Shown in pieces: positions 36,691 to 49,959 of a stretch of 64,000 nucleotides of DNA. How positions within the stretch are numbered: position 1 is the first letter of the stretch; each line of letters opens with the position of its first letter. Below the pieces are notes generated by a model. That model made no database searches. It had not been told where the DNA came from and worked only from the letters and a program-made list of their open reading frames with translations. A program made the translations under genes and the position numbers. Source of the stretch: Chrysomallon squamiferum (lineage: Eukaryota; Mollusca; Gastropoda; Neomphalida; Peltospiridae); the NCBI GenBank assembly GCA_012295275.1, contig CM022673.1, forward strand, positions 24,374,761-24,438,760. Reading direction: 5' to 3'.

Positions 36691-37067
36691 TGAAAGGAAA
36701 TCCTGTGAGCTAAGTAGGACTAGGATAGTTTGGTATTTTGTGTTAACCACAGTTAATTAGGCTATGTTGGAAGGAAATCCTGTGAGCTAAGTAGGACTAG
36801 GATAGTTTGGTATTTTGTGTTAACCACAGTTAATTAGGCTATGTTGGAAGGAAATCCTGTGAGCTAAGTAGGACTAGGATAGTTTGGTATTTTGTGTTAA
36901 CCACAGTTAATTAGGCTTGGAAGGAAATCCTGTGAGCTAAGTAGGACTAGGATAGTTTGGTATTTTGTGTTAACCACAGTTAATTAGGCTATGTTGGAAG
37001 GAAATCCTGTGACCTAAGTAGGACTAGGATAGTTTGGTATTTTGTGTTAACCACAGTTAATTAGGCT
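36687..37067. repeat. Satellite, 77-bp unit, five copies
   Basis: Starts at 36687, 36764, 36841, 36918 (four bases short) and 36991, each beginning ATGTTGGAAGGAAATCCTGT. Copies are nearly identical. The first unit grows directly out of the last 40-bp unit, sharing ATGTTGAAAGG. A partial sixth copy decays after 37067. Confidence 0.93.
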
Positions 37068-37156
37068 ATGTTGACTGGAACTTGCAGCTGAAAGCTAAGT
37101 AGATGACTGACTTTCTAGATTAGGAGAAATCATGAAACAGCTTTGTATATATAATG

Positions 37157-37198
37157 TATGTATGTATGTTTGTATGTATGTATGTATGTATGTATGTA

Positions 37199-37260
<62 letters not shown>
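37157..37260. repeat. (TATG)n then (GT)n
   Basis: About 48 bases of TATG and then 56 of GT, directly after the 77-bp satellite. Confidence 0.96.
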
Positions 37261-37262
<2 letters not shown>

Positions 37263-37307
37263 GACAGTGATCTCAGCTATCCTTAAAAGAATATTTCCGC
37301 ACAAATC

Positions 37308-37586
37308 TTAGCAATGATTTTGTTTTTCTCTCTCTTGTAAAATGGATTTTATAGTAATAACGTTTCGGTCTGAACTAAGTAAGGCATAGAGCGATCTATG
37401 GACTTCCAGGACTAACAAAAATTGATTAGTGACATATTTCAATATCCATTTGTCTCTCAGTTCAATAACAAGATGAAGACTGATTTGCTGAGACTGAATT
37501 TCTTTCTTGTCGTCGCTCAAAGTAATGGATTCCAGGTTATAATGATTCAATAGTTTCAAATATTTAAGCTGTTTACTTGTATTCAT
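37308..37586 (-). CDS. Unidentified 92-codon open reading frame
   Basis: ATG (context TTCAAATGAAT) to TAA on the minus strand, without low-complexity sequence: MNTSKQLKYLKLLNHYNL at the start, then IELRDKWILKYVTNQF and ending QEREKQNHC. No signal peptide, membrane segment or known motif is seen. It sits just beyond a (GT)n tract and the 77-bp satellite. It could be a lineage-specific small gene, one exon of a larger gene, or chance; length and balanced composition make it the best of the orphan frames. Confidence 0.25.
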   Translation of the reverse strand: MNTSKQLKYLKLLNHYNLESITLSDDKKEIQSQQISLHLVIELRDKWILKYVTNQFLLVLEVHRSLYALLSSDRNVITIKSILQEREKQNHC

Positions 37587-37799
37587 TTGAACAGTTTAGT
37601 TAAATAATTTGTATTTCGTAGTGCATCGTTACATGAAGTAATTGATTGCCTATACCTGATTTTAGCTGTAAAAAAGTTTCTCTTCACGATCAAAACTTAC
37701 GTTATAGTGAAAAAAGAGTTTGTCTCGAGTTTAGCAGTTTCTTGGTAACCTTTAATACCTTCTCTTGATGAATATGTTTTAAATTTATTTATTATATTA

Positions 37800-37804
37800 T
37801 GTTA

Positions 37805-37868
<64 letters not shown>

Positions 37869-37873
37869 AATAT

Positions 37874-37930
<57 letters not shown>
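37800..37930. repeat. (ATT)n and (AGT)n
   Basis: (ATT)n 37808-37866 and (AGT)n 37875-37929. Confidence 0.96.
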
Positions 37931-37933
<3 letters not shown>

Positions 37934-40045
37934 TAGAAGTACAAACTGAGTTTGTTCTACTGACTCATTCTAATAGGGGGAAATAATAAAATATTTTAAT
38001 TTGTTTTGTAGGAAATTTAACAACGTTTAGCTGAAGTTAATAAAACTCTGCAATAAATTAATTCTAATCCAGGATTTACTTAAAGAAAGAAAACAGTCTG
38101 AATGACAAATCTGTTAACCTTCTTCTCATACGAATCTATTTTTATTTCATTAAAAATATATATTATCACTTGTTAAAAAAATTTAAAAACAGTTTAGAAG
38201 AAAAAGTTAAAAGCTTAATTTGTTATAAACGTATATGTTTAATAAGCGGTGAGTATAATTTTTTGTTATCGGTCAGTTTATATTCAAACTATTTTTAATA
38301 GGGGTCGTGACTATTAATATTATCAACTTTTAATATTATCAACGAAACAATAACTATAAAAGAAACGACCACAGTCATTGTGATGTAACTGAAAATCAGC
38401 TACAAAATTTATTCCTTAATGATAGCGGCCATGTTGAAAATTGAAAATCTCAACAATAAACATATTTAAAATTCCCAAAATTCTTTTCTCTTACGCTTTT
38501 CAAAGATCAGTTGCATCATTTATAGATCAGAAGTTACAAAAATTTCAAACTGCACCAGGACTTTTGTTTGACTTGTGTATAGGAATGTAAAGCAAACAGC
38601 CTTGACTAAAGTGTCGTTGTTGAAGTACCAGCTTCAGTGGGGATGCAACGGCATAAATAAAATAAAGATTAGTTCTCATTTTCCTGTCGTAAATTTACGA
38701 TCCTGATCGTTGTTGGTCACGTAAGATGGTGCTCTTGTAACGTTTGCCTTCAGCTTACAGTGATTATAAACAAAAAAAGTCACTTGTAGCTGCAGACTCT
38801 TGGATTCTAGGCGTAATTATTCTGCAGTTGTGGCTGTGTATTATTATTTTATTACCACTGTCTCGCCATATTTTATTACGAAAAAATGGAAATTTCTTTC
38901 CGTCTTGCAACTTCCTCACAATTTTCGTATTTTATTACAAGCAATGAGCGGTCGGTGTAAAAAATACAGTAACAAAATATTTCAGAAGTAAATAAACTGC
39001 ATTAGGTCAGTCGAGCGTACTTTAACAAGTTCAACAATGTTCGATGCATCCAGTCTTAAACAGTCATAAGTTTATTACAACATATTAAAAACCATTCGCC
39101 AGTTTATTTTATTCTCCCCCATGTTCACGTTACAATGAGCGGCGAAAAGAAAACATTGATTATTATATAAAAACTGAAAACATCATCTTTACAAGTGAGT
39201 GTCTGCAACATCAATTCACTGACATTATTAAATAATTGAATTCGTATTTTACTTATCACTTTAAGAGTGACAGAAAAAAATGCGTAAGAAACTGAACGGT
39301 CATGACCCCTGTCAGTGTAAATACTCGTTTGTATGTTAAATCTCGTTTCTTAAGATGACCTGGGTGCGCGTGTCTAACATCATTCAATGCTTGCGAGACG
39401 CTTTCAATGCCGTATTATCGTGTTATCAGCTTAGGCTAATGGGGATGTGTTTAAATCAACTTATGGCCTGCATTGCCCACTGTGTATTGCATTAGGTATC
39501 ATTGTCTCCTGGCTGATTCAGTAAGAGTGAAATTGTGCAAACAGAAAAATGTTGCAGAATGAGTTCTGTTTGAAAATACTCTTCTGTAGTCGGTGTGTTC
39601 TCTGATATTTTACAATTAGCAAGTGATTGTGTTGCTGTACGTTCGTCCAGGTTTGCTTTTCTCACTCTGGCATCGTCGTCTTATTTAATTAAAGACTGTA
39701 ATCAAATGCATCCCGTGTTTCCGAACAGAACTACTCAACTGTTTACTTCACGTTTATTTTACAGCTTTGGTAATTTATTCAGTTTATTTTTTCAGTTTTT
39801 TAGTTTTATTCATTTATTTATTTATATTATTATTATTATAATTTTTTTTTTTTTTTCTTCTAGCAGCAATTAATCGGGAACAGATTAGACATTTTTGATA
39901 AATAACTGAAATACGATAAACAAAAAATTCTTAAATAAATTTTGCGTACTTCCAGATTATGTTTTTTTAACTGTGTGCAGTAGACTTTTCTAACAATTAA
40001 GTTTTGACAGTCACACATGTTAAAAGTATGTATAGAGACTAATGT
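37931..40045. other. Mostly unique AT-rich DNA, no gene supported
   Basis: The block 39290-39520 has less AT and words such as TTATCAGCTTAGGCTAATGG; it may be regulatory. Poly(T) at 39842-39856. Short frames near 38744 carry no recognised domain. Confidence 0.45.
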
Positions 40046-40098
40046 TTTATTATTACTACTATTACTACTACTACTACTACTATTACTACTACTACTAC

Positions 40099-40156
<58 letters not shown>

Positions 40157-40165
40157 GTTGTTGTT
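40046..40165. repeat. (ACT)n/(TTA)n trinucleotide array
   Basis: ACT units pass into TTA units and then TTG units. Confidence 0.93.
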
Positions 40166-41538
40166 GTTGGTTTTGTTGTTGATTTTGTTGCTGATGATGT
40201 TGTTGTTTATGTTTTTGTTGTTAATGTTAATTTTATTGTACATTTCTATGTACAAAATGTTTTTATAACAAAAAAGTAAAATGTCATACTCAGTGCCCAT
40301 ATTATTAAATAAAATAATTGACTGTAACGTTCAGTATACAGGCTATCAATGTACACAGTCACACATACACACACATACACACACACACATACACACCAGT
40401 GTATACAGTACTGATGACACGGTATTGGACGATCATAGACTTGAGCTGTAGACACAAATTTAGTCTTTAACTGAAACGTACGTATGTTTGTTTTATCTCT
40501 TTTTGAAACAGTCAAGGATTAAGAAGGCTCTGTGTAGTAAACCAATATGTCTGTTAGACAATCAACGTAGGAACTGAGTCGTCAGTAGAAAGTTACTGAT
40601 AAACTGAATCCGATGTATGAAGCAGATAAAAAAAGAAGGGAAAACAAATCGTAAATAAAAAAAATTAAAAAAAAAATAAAAAAAATTAATATAAAATAAA
40701 ATAAAATAAAATAAAATAATTTAAATTAATTAAAATAAAATAATATAAAATAAATAAATAAATAAATAAAATAAAATAAATAAATAAAAACAAAAGTAAA
40801 GAAATAAATAAACAAGAAAAAATAAAAGGACACTCATTCGACTCAAAGTGTTTATAAAGAATTATAGCAGTCTGGAATTTAAAGTAAACTATCTTTTCTT
40901 TTTTTTAACCATTTTTATTTTATATTAATGTCGCTAAATTAATAGCGTGTGTATGTGTATATGCGTGTGCGTGTATTCGTATACATTTGTGTGTGTCTAT
41001 AGGTGTTTACATGTGTGTGTGTATGCGTGTGCGTGTATTCGTATACATTTGTGCGTGTCTATAGGTGTTTATATGTGTGTGGGGAAACAAAAAGATGAAC
41101 AATAAGAAGAAAAGAAAATAAAACGTAGAAAAAGCCTGATACTTGAAGTCTTGCAGTTTATTGCTTATGCCAATATTGTCATTACAAATACTAATATGAA
41201 GTTGGAAAAAGAGGAACAAGAATTTATCGTGTACATTAGCATATTTTATGACGTCATCTCATATACAGTTATAATTACCATACTTTTAATACCGTACACC
41301 AAGTTCTCTACAATCTCGTCAGTTCTATTTTCAGTAGATAAAACATGGCAAACATTTTTTTTGGTTCTGAAGAATGAAAAAATAGCGTTAATCTTTGTAA
41401 ACGATTAGAACAGCCAGGTGATAATCAGTACACGTTTTATTTCTACAGCAAAGAAAATGGTTATTTCGTCTTTTCCAAGTACCTAATGAATTCTGCGTTA
41501 GTGGTGGTTTAAAATAGCTTTTTATTAAAAATATACTT
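40166..41538. other. AT-rich DNA with A-rich and GT blocks
   Basis: AAAT/AAAAT repeats at 40650-40830. A GT-rich segment (TGCGTGTGCGTGTATTCGTA) is repeated at about 40961 and 41022. Confidence 0.6.
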
Positions 41539-41760
41539 ATGTACATGCTTAAACAGTACTTCGGTAAACGTGAAGATGGTGTTAAGGGAGAAATAAAGTG
41601 TAACTTGTGTTCACAGTCTGAATTCATCCAGCAGAAAAACACTAAGTTCACGACACTCAGTGGGCTGCGCCATTTTGGTACGCTGAGATACCAGGCTGCA
41701 TTACGTCATCATCTGAAAGAGAGAATTAACAAATCGGCGATTAGAAGTGTAGACGTATCA
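41539..41760 (+). pseudogene. BED-type zinc-finger fragment, probable transposase remnant
   Basis: The frame starts MYMLKQYFGKREDG and continues KGEIKCNLCSQ, then TTLSGLRHF and LRHHLKER, before running into an (ATA)n tract. The order aromatic-basic stretch, CxxC, then Leu-rich His motif matches the N-terminal BED finger found in hAT-type transposases and ZBED proteins. Spacing of the histidines is irregular and no catalytic domain follows, so this is a decayed or truncated copy if the match is right. The microsatellite after it marks the end of meaningful sequence. Confidence 0.3.
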
Positions 41761-41764
41761 ACAC

Positions 41765-41765
41765 C

Positions 41766-41799
<34 letters not shown>

Positions 41800-41910
41800 T
41801 AATTAATTAATTAATACAATAAAATTAATACATAACGGTATATAAATGATGATGATGATGATGATTATTATGATGATGATGATGATAATAATAATAATAA
41901 TAATAACAAC
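41765..41910. repeat. (AAT)n and (GAT)n
   Basis: (AAT)n 41766-41799, (GAT)n 41848-41884 and (AAT)n 41885-41907. Confidence 0.93.
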
Positions 41911-42048
41911 ATTTATTTAATTAGTATTTAGTGTTAATTTCCTTTCGTAAAAATTCCAACGCTTTAAAAAAAAAAAAAATGCCGCTTCCGTATTTTGATG
42001 ACAAGTCCTGTTCACGTATCAATAACAATTATGTAAGCAGCTGTCGAT

Positions 42049-43585
<1,537 letters not shown>

Positions 43586-43611
43586 TTGAGAATTAAGATA
43601 AATAGAACAAA
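43586..43611 (+). repeat. Short dispersed repeat, copy A
   Basis: GAGAATTAAGATAAATAGAA and CAAAA, preceded by ATTGTAA. The same words occur at 45130-45155 in the same orientation. The copies lie either side of the neuropeptide gene. Confidence 0.45.
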
Positions 43612-43620
43612 AATCAAATT

Positions 43621-43815
<195 letters not shown>

Positions 43816-43819
43816 AAAG

Positions 43820-44438
43820 AGTTAAACGTCACCTTTTTAGAAAAACGCGCACCCTAAGACACTTGTAATTTTTTCTTTAATCATTTTTAGTATTTAACTT
43901 TATCTCTGTAGCGTTGTATGATTTCTTTTGGCACTTTGTATTTACTGTTTCGTGTGTTACTCTGCGGTGATAATTGTAAATTAAATTCTCTAATCGTTTT
44001 TCAAGACGGTCGTTCTTTCCTCCTAGTTCAGATAACATCAGCTGATACTCATTACTTGTTATGCTACGCTTAATCCCTTCTTCATAGTAATTACAAACAC
44101 AATTAACAAGTGAAGTGACTTAACTGTGAAATCTAATAAGTTTGCTAGAGGCATTTAGAAAAATGTTCAGTATAATGATTGTAGATTCAGTTAGTAAAGA
44201 TATGAAAAAGAGAAATGAAAAAAAATGAACATTCTTTTTAATTATCTATGTGCGTGATTCTCATTAAGATTAAAACCAAAAGTGTCTGTAATGTTATTTT
44301 CTATTTTTTTGCATTTCTATTTTTAAAATTATATAAAATACTTCAAATGAGGGTAAAGTTATTTAAAATATTATTTTTTAGATTTTTTAACACGTCACAG
44401 AATCTGTTCATCAAAAGCAAGTGAAGAGTAATACAGAA
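43820..44438 (-). other. AT-rich DNA downstream of the neuropeptide stop codon
   Basis: Probably holds the 3'UTR, at least to the ATTAAA at 44237. No other gene signal. Confidence 0.45.
44237..44242 (-). other. Candidate polyadenylation signal ATTAAA for the neuropeptide gene
   Basis: A minus-strand ATTAAA lies about 200 bases beyond the stop codon in AT-rich DNA. No AATAAA was seen closer. Weak evidence, because such hexamers are common here. Confidence 0.25.
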
Positions 44439-44978
44439 TTACGATCGCTTACGGTTTTCGGTGTTTCTGCGTTTAGCCCAGTCCATGAAGTCGTTCAGCT
44501 TCCTTTCCGTCTCTTGTTTCTCGACGTCATCGTTGTCCGACGTCCTCTTGCCCCACGTCGCGAACGTCTTCCACCCTCCTCGCTTCTCCTGCTCGCTGCG
44601 TTTCCCCCACGTCCTGAACTGCTTCCACTTCTTCTCTGTCTGCAGGCTGTCGTCTTCGAGTGTTCTCTTGCCCCAAGTGGCGAACGTCTTCCAGGCTCTC
44701 TTCAGCTCGTTCTTCAGACCGTCGTCTACGACCGCGTCGGAGCTGCGCTTACCCCACGTCCTGAACGGCTTCCACGTCTTCTCCTCCTGCCTCGGGGACA
44801 GCCAGCGCTTCCCCCAGGTGTTGAAGCTGGACCACGCCCGTTTGTCAAGGCGACTCAGAGGATGTTGAAGGTCTCCCGAGGTCTGCACTGCGCTAAGTAA
44901 CGACGTCTTTTCCTCTGCTATTGAAAAGTGGATGGTTAGTGTTGACAAAACAAGGCAGATGATATTTGTAAGATCCAT
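44439..44978 (-). CDS. WWamide (allatostatin-B / myoinhibitory type) neuropeptide precursor
   Basis: A 179-residue prepropeptide. Residues 1-21 form a signal peptide with a hydrophobic core (IICLVLSTLTIHF) and likely cleavage after SIA. Five copies of the pattern W-x-x-F-x-T-W-G-K-R follow: AWSSFNTW (48-55), WKPFRTW (69-75), AWKTFATW (95-102), WKQFRTW (118-124) and GGWKTFATW (134-142). Each is bounded by dibasic sites and followed by an amidation Gly, so each predicts a C-terminal Trp-amide. Acidic spacers lie between them. A sixth copy, LNDFMDWA (161-168), has lost the first Trp, and Ala replaces Gly. W(X5)Wamide peptides are known in molluscs (Achatina WWamide, WKEMSVW-amide) and belong to the MIP/allatostatin-B family, secreted from neurons to act on GPCRs. 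The coding region is one exon; a 3' splice site lies 20 bases upstream of the ATG. Confidence 0.93.
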   Translation of the reverse strand: MDLTNIICLVLSTLTIHFSIAEEKTSLLSAVQTSGDLQHPLSRLDKRAWSSFNTWGKRWLSPRQEEKTWKPFRTWGKRSSDAVVDDGLKNELKRAWKTFATWGKRTLEDDSLQTEKKWKQFRTWGKRSEQEKRGGWKTFATWGKRTSDNDDVEKQETERKLNDFMDWAKRRNTENRKRS

Positions 44979-45025
44979 AGATAGCCTTTATATTTCCTCT
45001 GAAAAGAGAGAGAGAGAGAGAAAAA
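44979..45025 (-). other. 3' splice acceptor and short 5'UTR of the neuropeptide coding exon
   Basis: On the minus strand a CT-rich tract (about 45002-45020) runs into TTTTCAG, ending at 44999. The exon then starts at 44998, 20 bases before the ATG at 44978. This is a textbook acceptor and shows that at least one noncoding 5' exon lies at higher coordinates. Confidence 0.75.
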
Positions 45026-45129
45026 ATCCCAGTTAAATTGTTAGATATTTTATTTATAACTCGCTCTGCTGAAATGAAAATGATCGAATTTAATAATCAA
45101 AACAATCAAAATAAAATATCCATTGTAAC

Positions 45130-45155
45130 AGAGAATTAAGATAAATAGAACAAAA
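45130..45155 (+). repeat. Short dispersed repeat, copy B
   Basis: Repeats the 25-base core seen at 43586, again preceded by ATTGTAA. It lies just upstream (minus-strand sense) of the neuropeptide coding exon, inside its presumed intron. Confidence 0.45.
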
Positions 45156-46745
45156 CCCAAACTGTATAAAATTAGTTTTAGAGTCAATATTAATAAAGAG
45201 ATTTTTATATTTAATTTAGATACAACAACATAACGTTTCAATCTTGATTTTAAAGTGTTAGTTGTTAATGGCTTAGAAACTTTATCCAACGCATAATAAA
45301 AAAATAAAGAGAAAATTGTTTTCTTTTATTAATTTAATTTATTTTTTCAATCACTTTCTATTTTTCTTCAAGGAAATCAAAACAAGAAGATATAACATTA
45401 ATTAATGTATTAATATAACAAAATGTCATCTTAGAAAGCAATCACTGAAGGACGTTGTAACAAAATTATCTTTTGTTGCTGCCATCAAAAATAGAAAAAT
45501 TACAAACCACGCTCAAAACTGAGTGATTTTCAAGTGCGTTTTCACTGATTTTTTTTTTTTTAATTTTTTAATTTCTATTACTATTATTATTTTTTCAATT
45601 TGACTGTAGTTTTTGAAACAATATTTGTTTAAAGTGGAGTACTTGTCAAATACTGTTAGCAGGTTGAATTGTTTTCATTTCTTTCTTGTTTTTGAATTGT
45701 TTAAATTCGAAATATTATAAAAAAAATTACGCAGTTTCTTTATACTCGCTGGAACTTGTTTAGGAATAAAACAACGAAGACCATTAACTTATTTCCAAAA
45801 CAGAATGTATCCGGCCATCTACTTTAGTACGAAGAAGCAGACAGCAGCACTTGATATTGTTCAACTAACTATTCTGTATTTGATTTTCTCGCAAAAACTC
45901 TATCAAGTAGCATTAGTCTCAAGACACGGGGAAACAGAGATAAAAATTAATTTTCTTTAAATTACATATCCGCTTTCCTTGCGAAACTCTGTCTCGATGG
46001 TGTTGGACCTTTCGCTCGCTGTGTTATCCGATATCTTTACAGTGTTCTGCAATTTAGATAATGTGGCGCTTGTCTCTGCGTATTATTGTCTCAATCGGAA
46101 CAAGCAATTAATCAGCAGAACGTCCTGGTGAAGTCTGGAGCATATATCCGACGCAGCTGTCTTCTGTCATCAAACATCAGACAAAAGTATGACGTGCGAA
46201 CTAAAACTGCTAATAAGATGACGACAGACCGAATATCTGTTAAATTATGACTTGTTTTTTTTTTTTTTTACGTGAAGCGTGAAAACACCAAGACTGTCGC
46301 ATATTAATTATTTGTTTTGGAAATTGCGCAAAATACGTTCGGATGTCAAAATGAACTGAATTGTCGAGAGGTTCGATATAATTACAGTCATTTCTCGTAA
46401 GGTTTATGTTAATAAAGCAATATATGGATTACGTCTTTGTTGAGCCACTTAGGCATGCAGTGATAAGGCTCGAATAGCATCATATTATCAACCAAAGCGT
46501 AAAAGAATTGCCAAGACGAACCCAGTTTGGAAAATGTAAAGTATTTTTGTATTTAATTACAAAGACGGGTACTCTTTTGATGATATCTTTACGATACTTA
46601 ATAAAATTTTAAAAGTGTATAAAAAATTTCATGAAATAGTGGGGGAAATGGTTAATGTTCTTTATAATAATCAGCCAATATTTATAAATATAAATACAAC
46701 TGATTTTATTTATTTTCTTGATTATGAGACAAGTATATCACTACA
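45156..46745. other. Probable neuropeptide-gene intron: AT-rich with one unique block
   Basis: The segment 45960-46250 is unique and CpG-containing; the remainder is AT-rich. No exon supported. Confidence 0.4.
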
Positions 46746-46751
46746 AAAATT

Positions 46752-46854
<103 letters not shown>

Positions 46855-47178
46855 TAGCACAATTAGTAATGAACAATATCAGATAATAGATATTACAAGA
46901 TCCTCACTCTAAAAAGTATTTTCAGTAGGCGTCAAAAGTATAATTAAGTGGATTTAATAACACTTGCCACATTGTAATGGGGAACTGAAGTTTCCGTTAG
47001 AGTAAAATGAAGCGAAAAATTGCTGAACTTTTTAAAATTATGCGTATCAGAGCCTGTGGCTACGTTATTGTGTGTCATTGTTACGTTTATTAATAATTAA
47101 AATATGGTACTTGACAGTCACATTATCAACTGACACACTTCCCATGAGTCGATACATACATTGTATTATATATGAATG

Positions 47179-47290
<112 letters not shown>

Positions 47291-47299
47291 TGGGTGTGG

Positions 47300-49959
47300 G
47301 TGTGAGTGTGGGTGTATGTATAGCATATATGTAAATCTGTTCATGTTGTGAAAAATGGTACAAGCCAGTCGTTACTATGTCAAGTTATTAATAATTAACG
47401 TATTCGAGATGATGAAATAATTGAAGGTTTCGTGTTTAAAAGGAGCGAGGAGCGATTATCCTCAATCTCATTGGTTTCCGATTGATTGAACTGACAGCGT
47501 TACACAGATGGGAAAGGTTTGTGTTTGCTGGTTTTCAGATGTCTTTGCACCTCAGGCAAAAAAAATGTTGGACACACCTTTCTTGATATATCTAATCCAT
47601 AACCAGTCCTAGAGTTACTGGCATTAAAAACATTGTCATATTAATAACTGTAATATATAATTGTAATATTTGATTAATACAGAACCATGTAATACTGTCA
47701 CACTGGTTAAGCCATCCACTTTTAAGACTAAAATCAAATCGCGGTCTATCAGTTAACTGAGAAGGTATGAAACTTCCACGCCATACTAACACACTAACAC
47801 ACTAACTGAGGTAGACAATGCTGCACTATTTGCCCGTACTTGAGCCTTAGTTCACTGATAACCTAATCCACGTAACCTAAATGGACTCAGTTTATTGATA
47901 CAGAGTTGGCGTAGTTAGCTGGAGATGATACAGTTATGACTCTGACGTCAACTCCGAAGCCATTAAACTGCTTCAGATTTTAAACAAAAATCTTGTCATA
48001 CATTTTACTTCGCAATAAAGATTTACAACACAACAAGCTAAATGGTAATTGTGAATAGCTGATTAATTTTTTTTCAAAGAATAAAACGCTTCAGCTTTAT
48101 CAATTGTACCGACGCACAAGAACGACAACTCTAATTATTAAATTGATAGTTTTTGTTGTTTTCGTGATCGTTTGTTAAATATTCGATGAACATAATCCGT
48201 AAAAAGGAATCTCGTTTTCTGTGGATTACGAACTTTATAACGGGTTATGTATCCGCAGAAAGAAATGCATCATTGCTCCTGCAATAAATCTTCATCTTGT
48301 GTACCTGATTGTGATAATGGACGAGTGAAGGATTTTCTCGCCGCTGGAAGACATATTTGTGATTGGTGATCAATCGGCAAGGCGCACCAGAAAGAAGGTG
48401 ATAAGAGTTTATGTCTTCCGCCCCGGTCTGTTTAAATACGATCATTAAAGGAAAAGTGGAACTAGAGAGGAAATCAATTTGTCTAAATTGTAATTCTCGA
48501 AATAAATCGCATGTACTTAGAAAGCAGCATTTCCAAAAATCGGTAGAAACCCCGTCTGAAGCTACCGCGTTTTCACAGTCATTAAAGGTACCGGATGCAT
48601 TGTTCGATCCGTGGTATTGGAAAATGGTGTTGACATCAACTGAGAAGCGTTGACAACCAAGAAAAGCTTTCCAAACAGGTTCAGCTAATAATAGGAATTA
48701 CTGTACTGGCAATAAAATGTCTTGTTCAACTGGCAAGGACATAAAAGAATGCAACTGTAGCATACTAATATTTCCGATAAACCACGAAACCGGATTGTTA
48801 ATAACATGAAAGTGTATTCCTATTTTTATTTGTAAATATGAAATGATATCTTTTTTCATGTTTTCTCCTCTTAGAAGTCAGTGTTAATGAAAAGGATACT
48901 TTCGTGTTTTTTTTTACCACTCATTGATTAAGACTGTTTTTAATGCTGCGACTATGATAATAACTTGAGTATTTTTTATGTCTAATAATTATATTTTTAT
49001 TTAATGTGACTACATGCAGAATATATTTCTAAAAATAATTAGGTTTGTAATTCAATATTAGACAATATTTACTCCTATATTTTTCAATAGTTGTTACATT
49101 ACCAGTTTGCTCTAAAGTCAATCCTTATTAATTCCGTTACCTAAAGCATTGGCTCCTCAAATGTCTTTGAAACTTTATACACAAGCATTCCATGAATAAT
49201 TTAAAGCCAAAATTGTAACCTGATAATCAGTTTTCCAGATACTGGTCATAACAATTAGTTGTTTTACGGTATAGTTTTTAACCATATAACTTACATCAGC
49301 AATATTTGTCAATCTTTTGACATCTCGTAATTTACCATTTTGGCTTACGTCATTATTATATGTAATGTAACACTGAATTTATATCTCCTCGTTATGAATA
49401 TTCTTAGACTGGTTTAAGGCTGTATCAAAAATTATGTACAGTCGAACCATCCTTTTTGTACATTCCAGGTGTCCAGACAGTTAAACATGAAATTATACAG
49501 AACTGCATTAAACTTTAAGAATCGAATGGAAAGTTAATAAAGAATATTTGTGATGTGCAAAATACTAACATTTCAACGATCCTAGCACACAAGAGGCAAA
49601 CTTGTTAATAAATAATGATCGTCTGTCCTCGATTAACCACGTGACCCGTGTCGTCTCAAGGCCTGGACTCAGTTAGATCATTTCATGTAGGCTGTGATTG
49701 AATATCAGTACATTACAGTTGTGCTTTTGGCTTAGGGGCCTATAATGCTATAGAAATGGACCTTCACGTGTCCGCAAATGATTTTTATTCATATTTTAAG
49801 TTTAGTAAAACAACATTTATTTGATTAAACTGAGTGCGATATAACAATAAACTATGAATTAATTTACGTTATTGTGATATTTAAAAACTCAAAAAAAACA
49901 AACAACCCAAAACCCCCGCTTACTCGGTGTTAAAAAAAAAAAAAAATAATCGCGTCAAA
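47300..49959. other. Mostly unique AT-rich DNA, low in simple repeats
   Basis: One of the longest stretches without long microsatellites. The 80-codon frame at 48411 is its only notable feature. Confidence 0.45.
48411..48653 (+). CDS. Unidentified 80-codon frame
   Basis: ATG to TGA, starting MSSAPVCLNTIIKGKVEL and ending FDPWYWKMVLTSTEKR. The frame covers a unique segment with more GC than its flanks. No motif recognised, and the reverse strand is also partly open here. Could be chance or a conserved noncoding block. Confidence 0.15.
   Translation: MSSAPVCLNTIIKGKVELERKSICLNCNSRNKSHVLRKQHFQKSVETPSEATAFSQSLKVPDALFDPWYWKMVLTSTEKR

Noticed and set aside
44421-44900. 159- and 135-codon plus-strand frames over the neuropeptide gene
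   Set aside because: Antisense shadows; the minus frame has the signal peptide, dibasic sites and conserved repeats.
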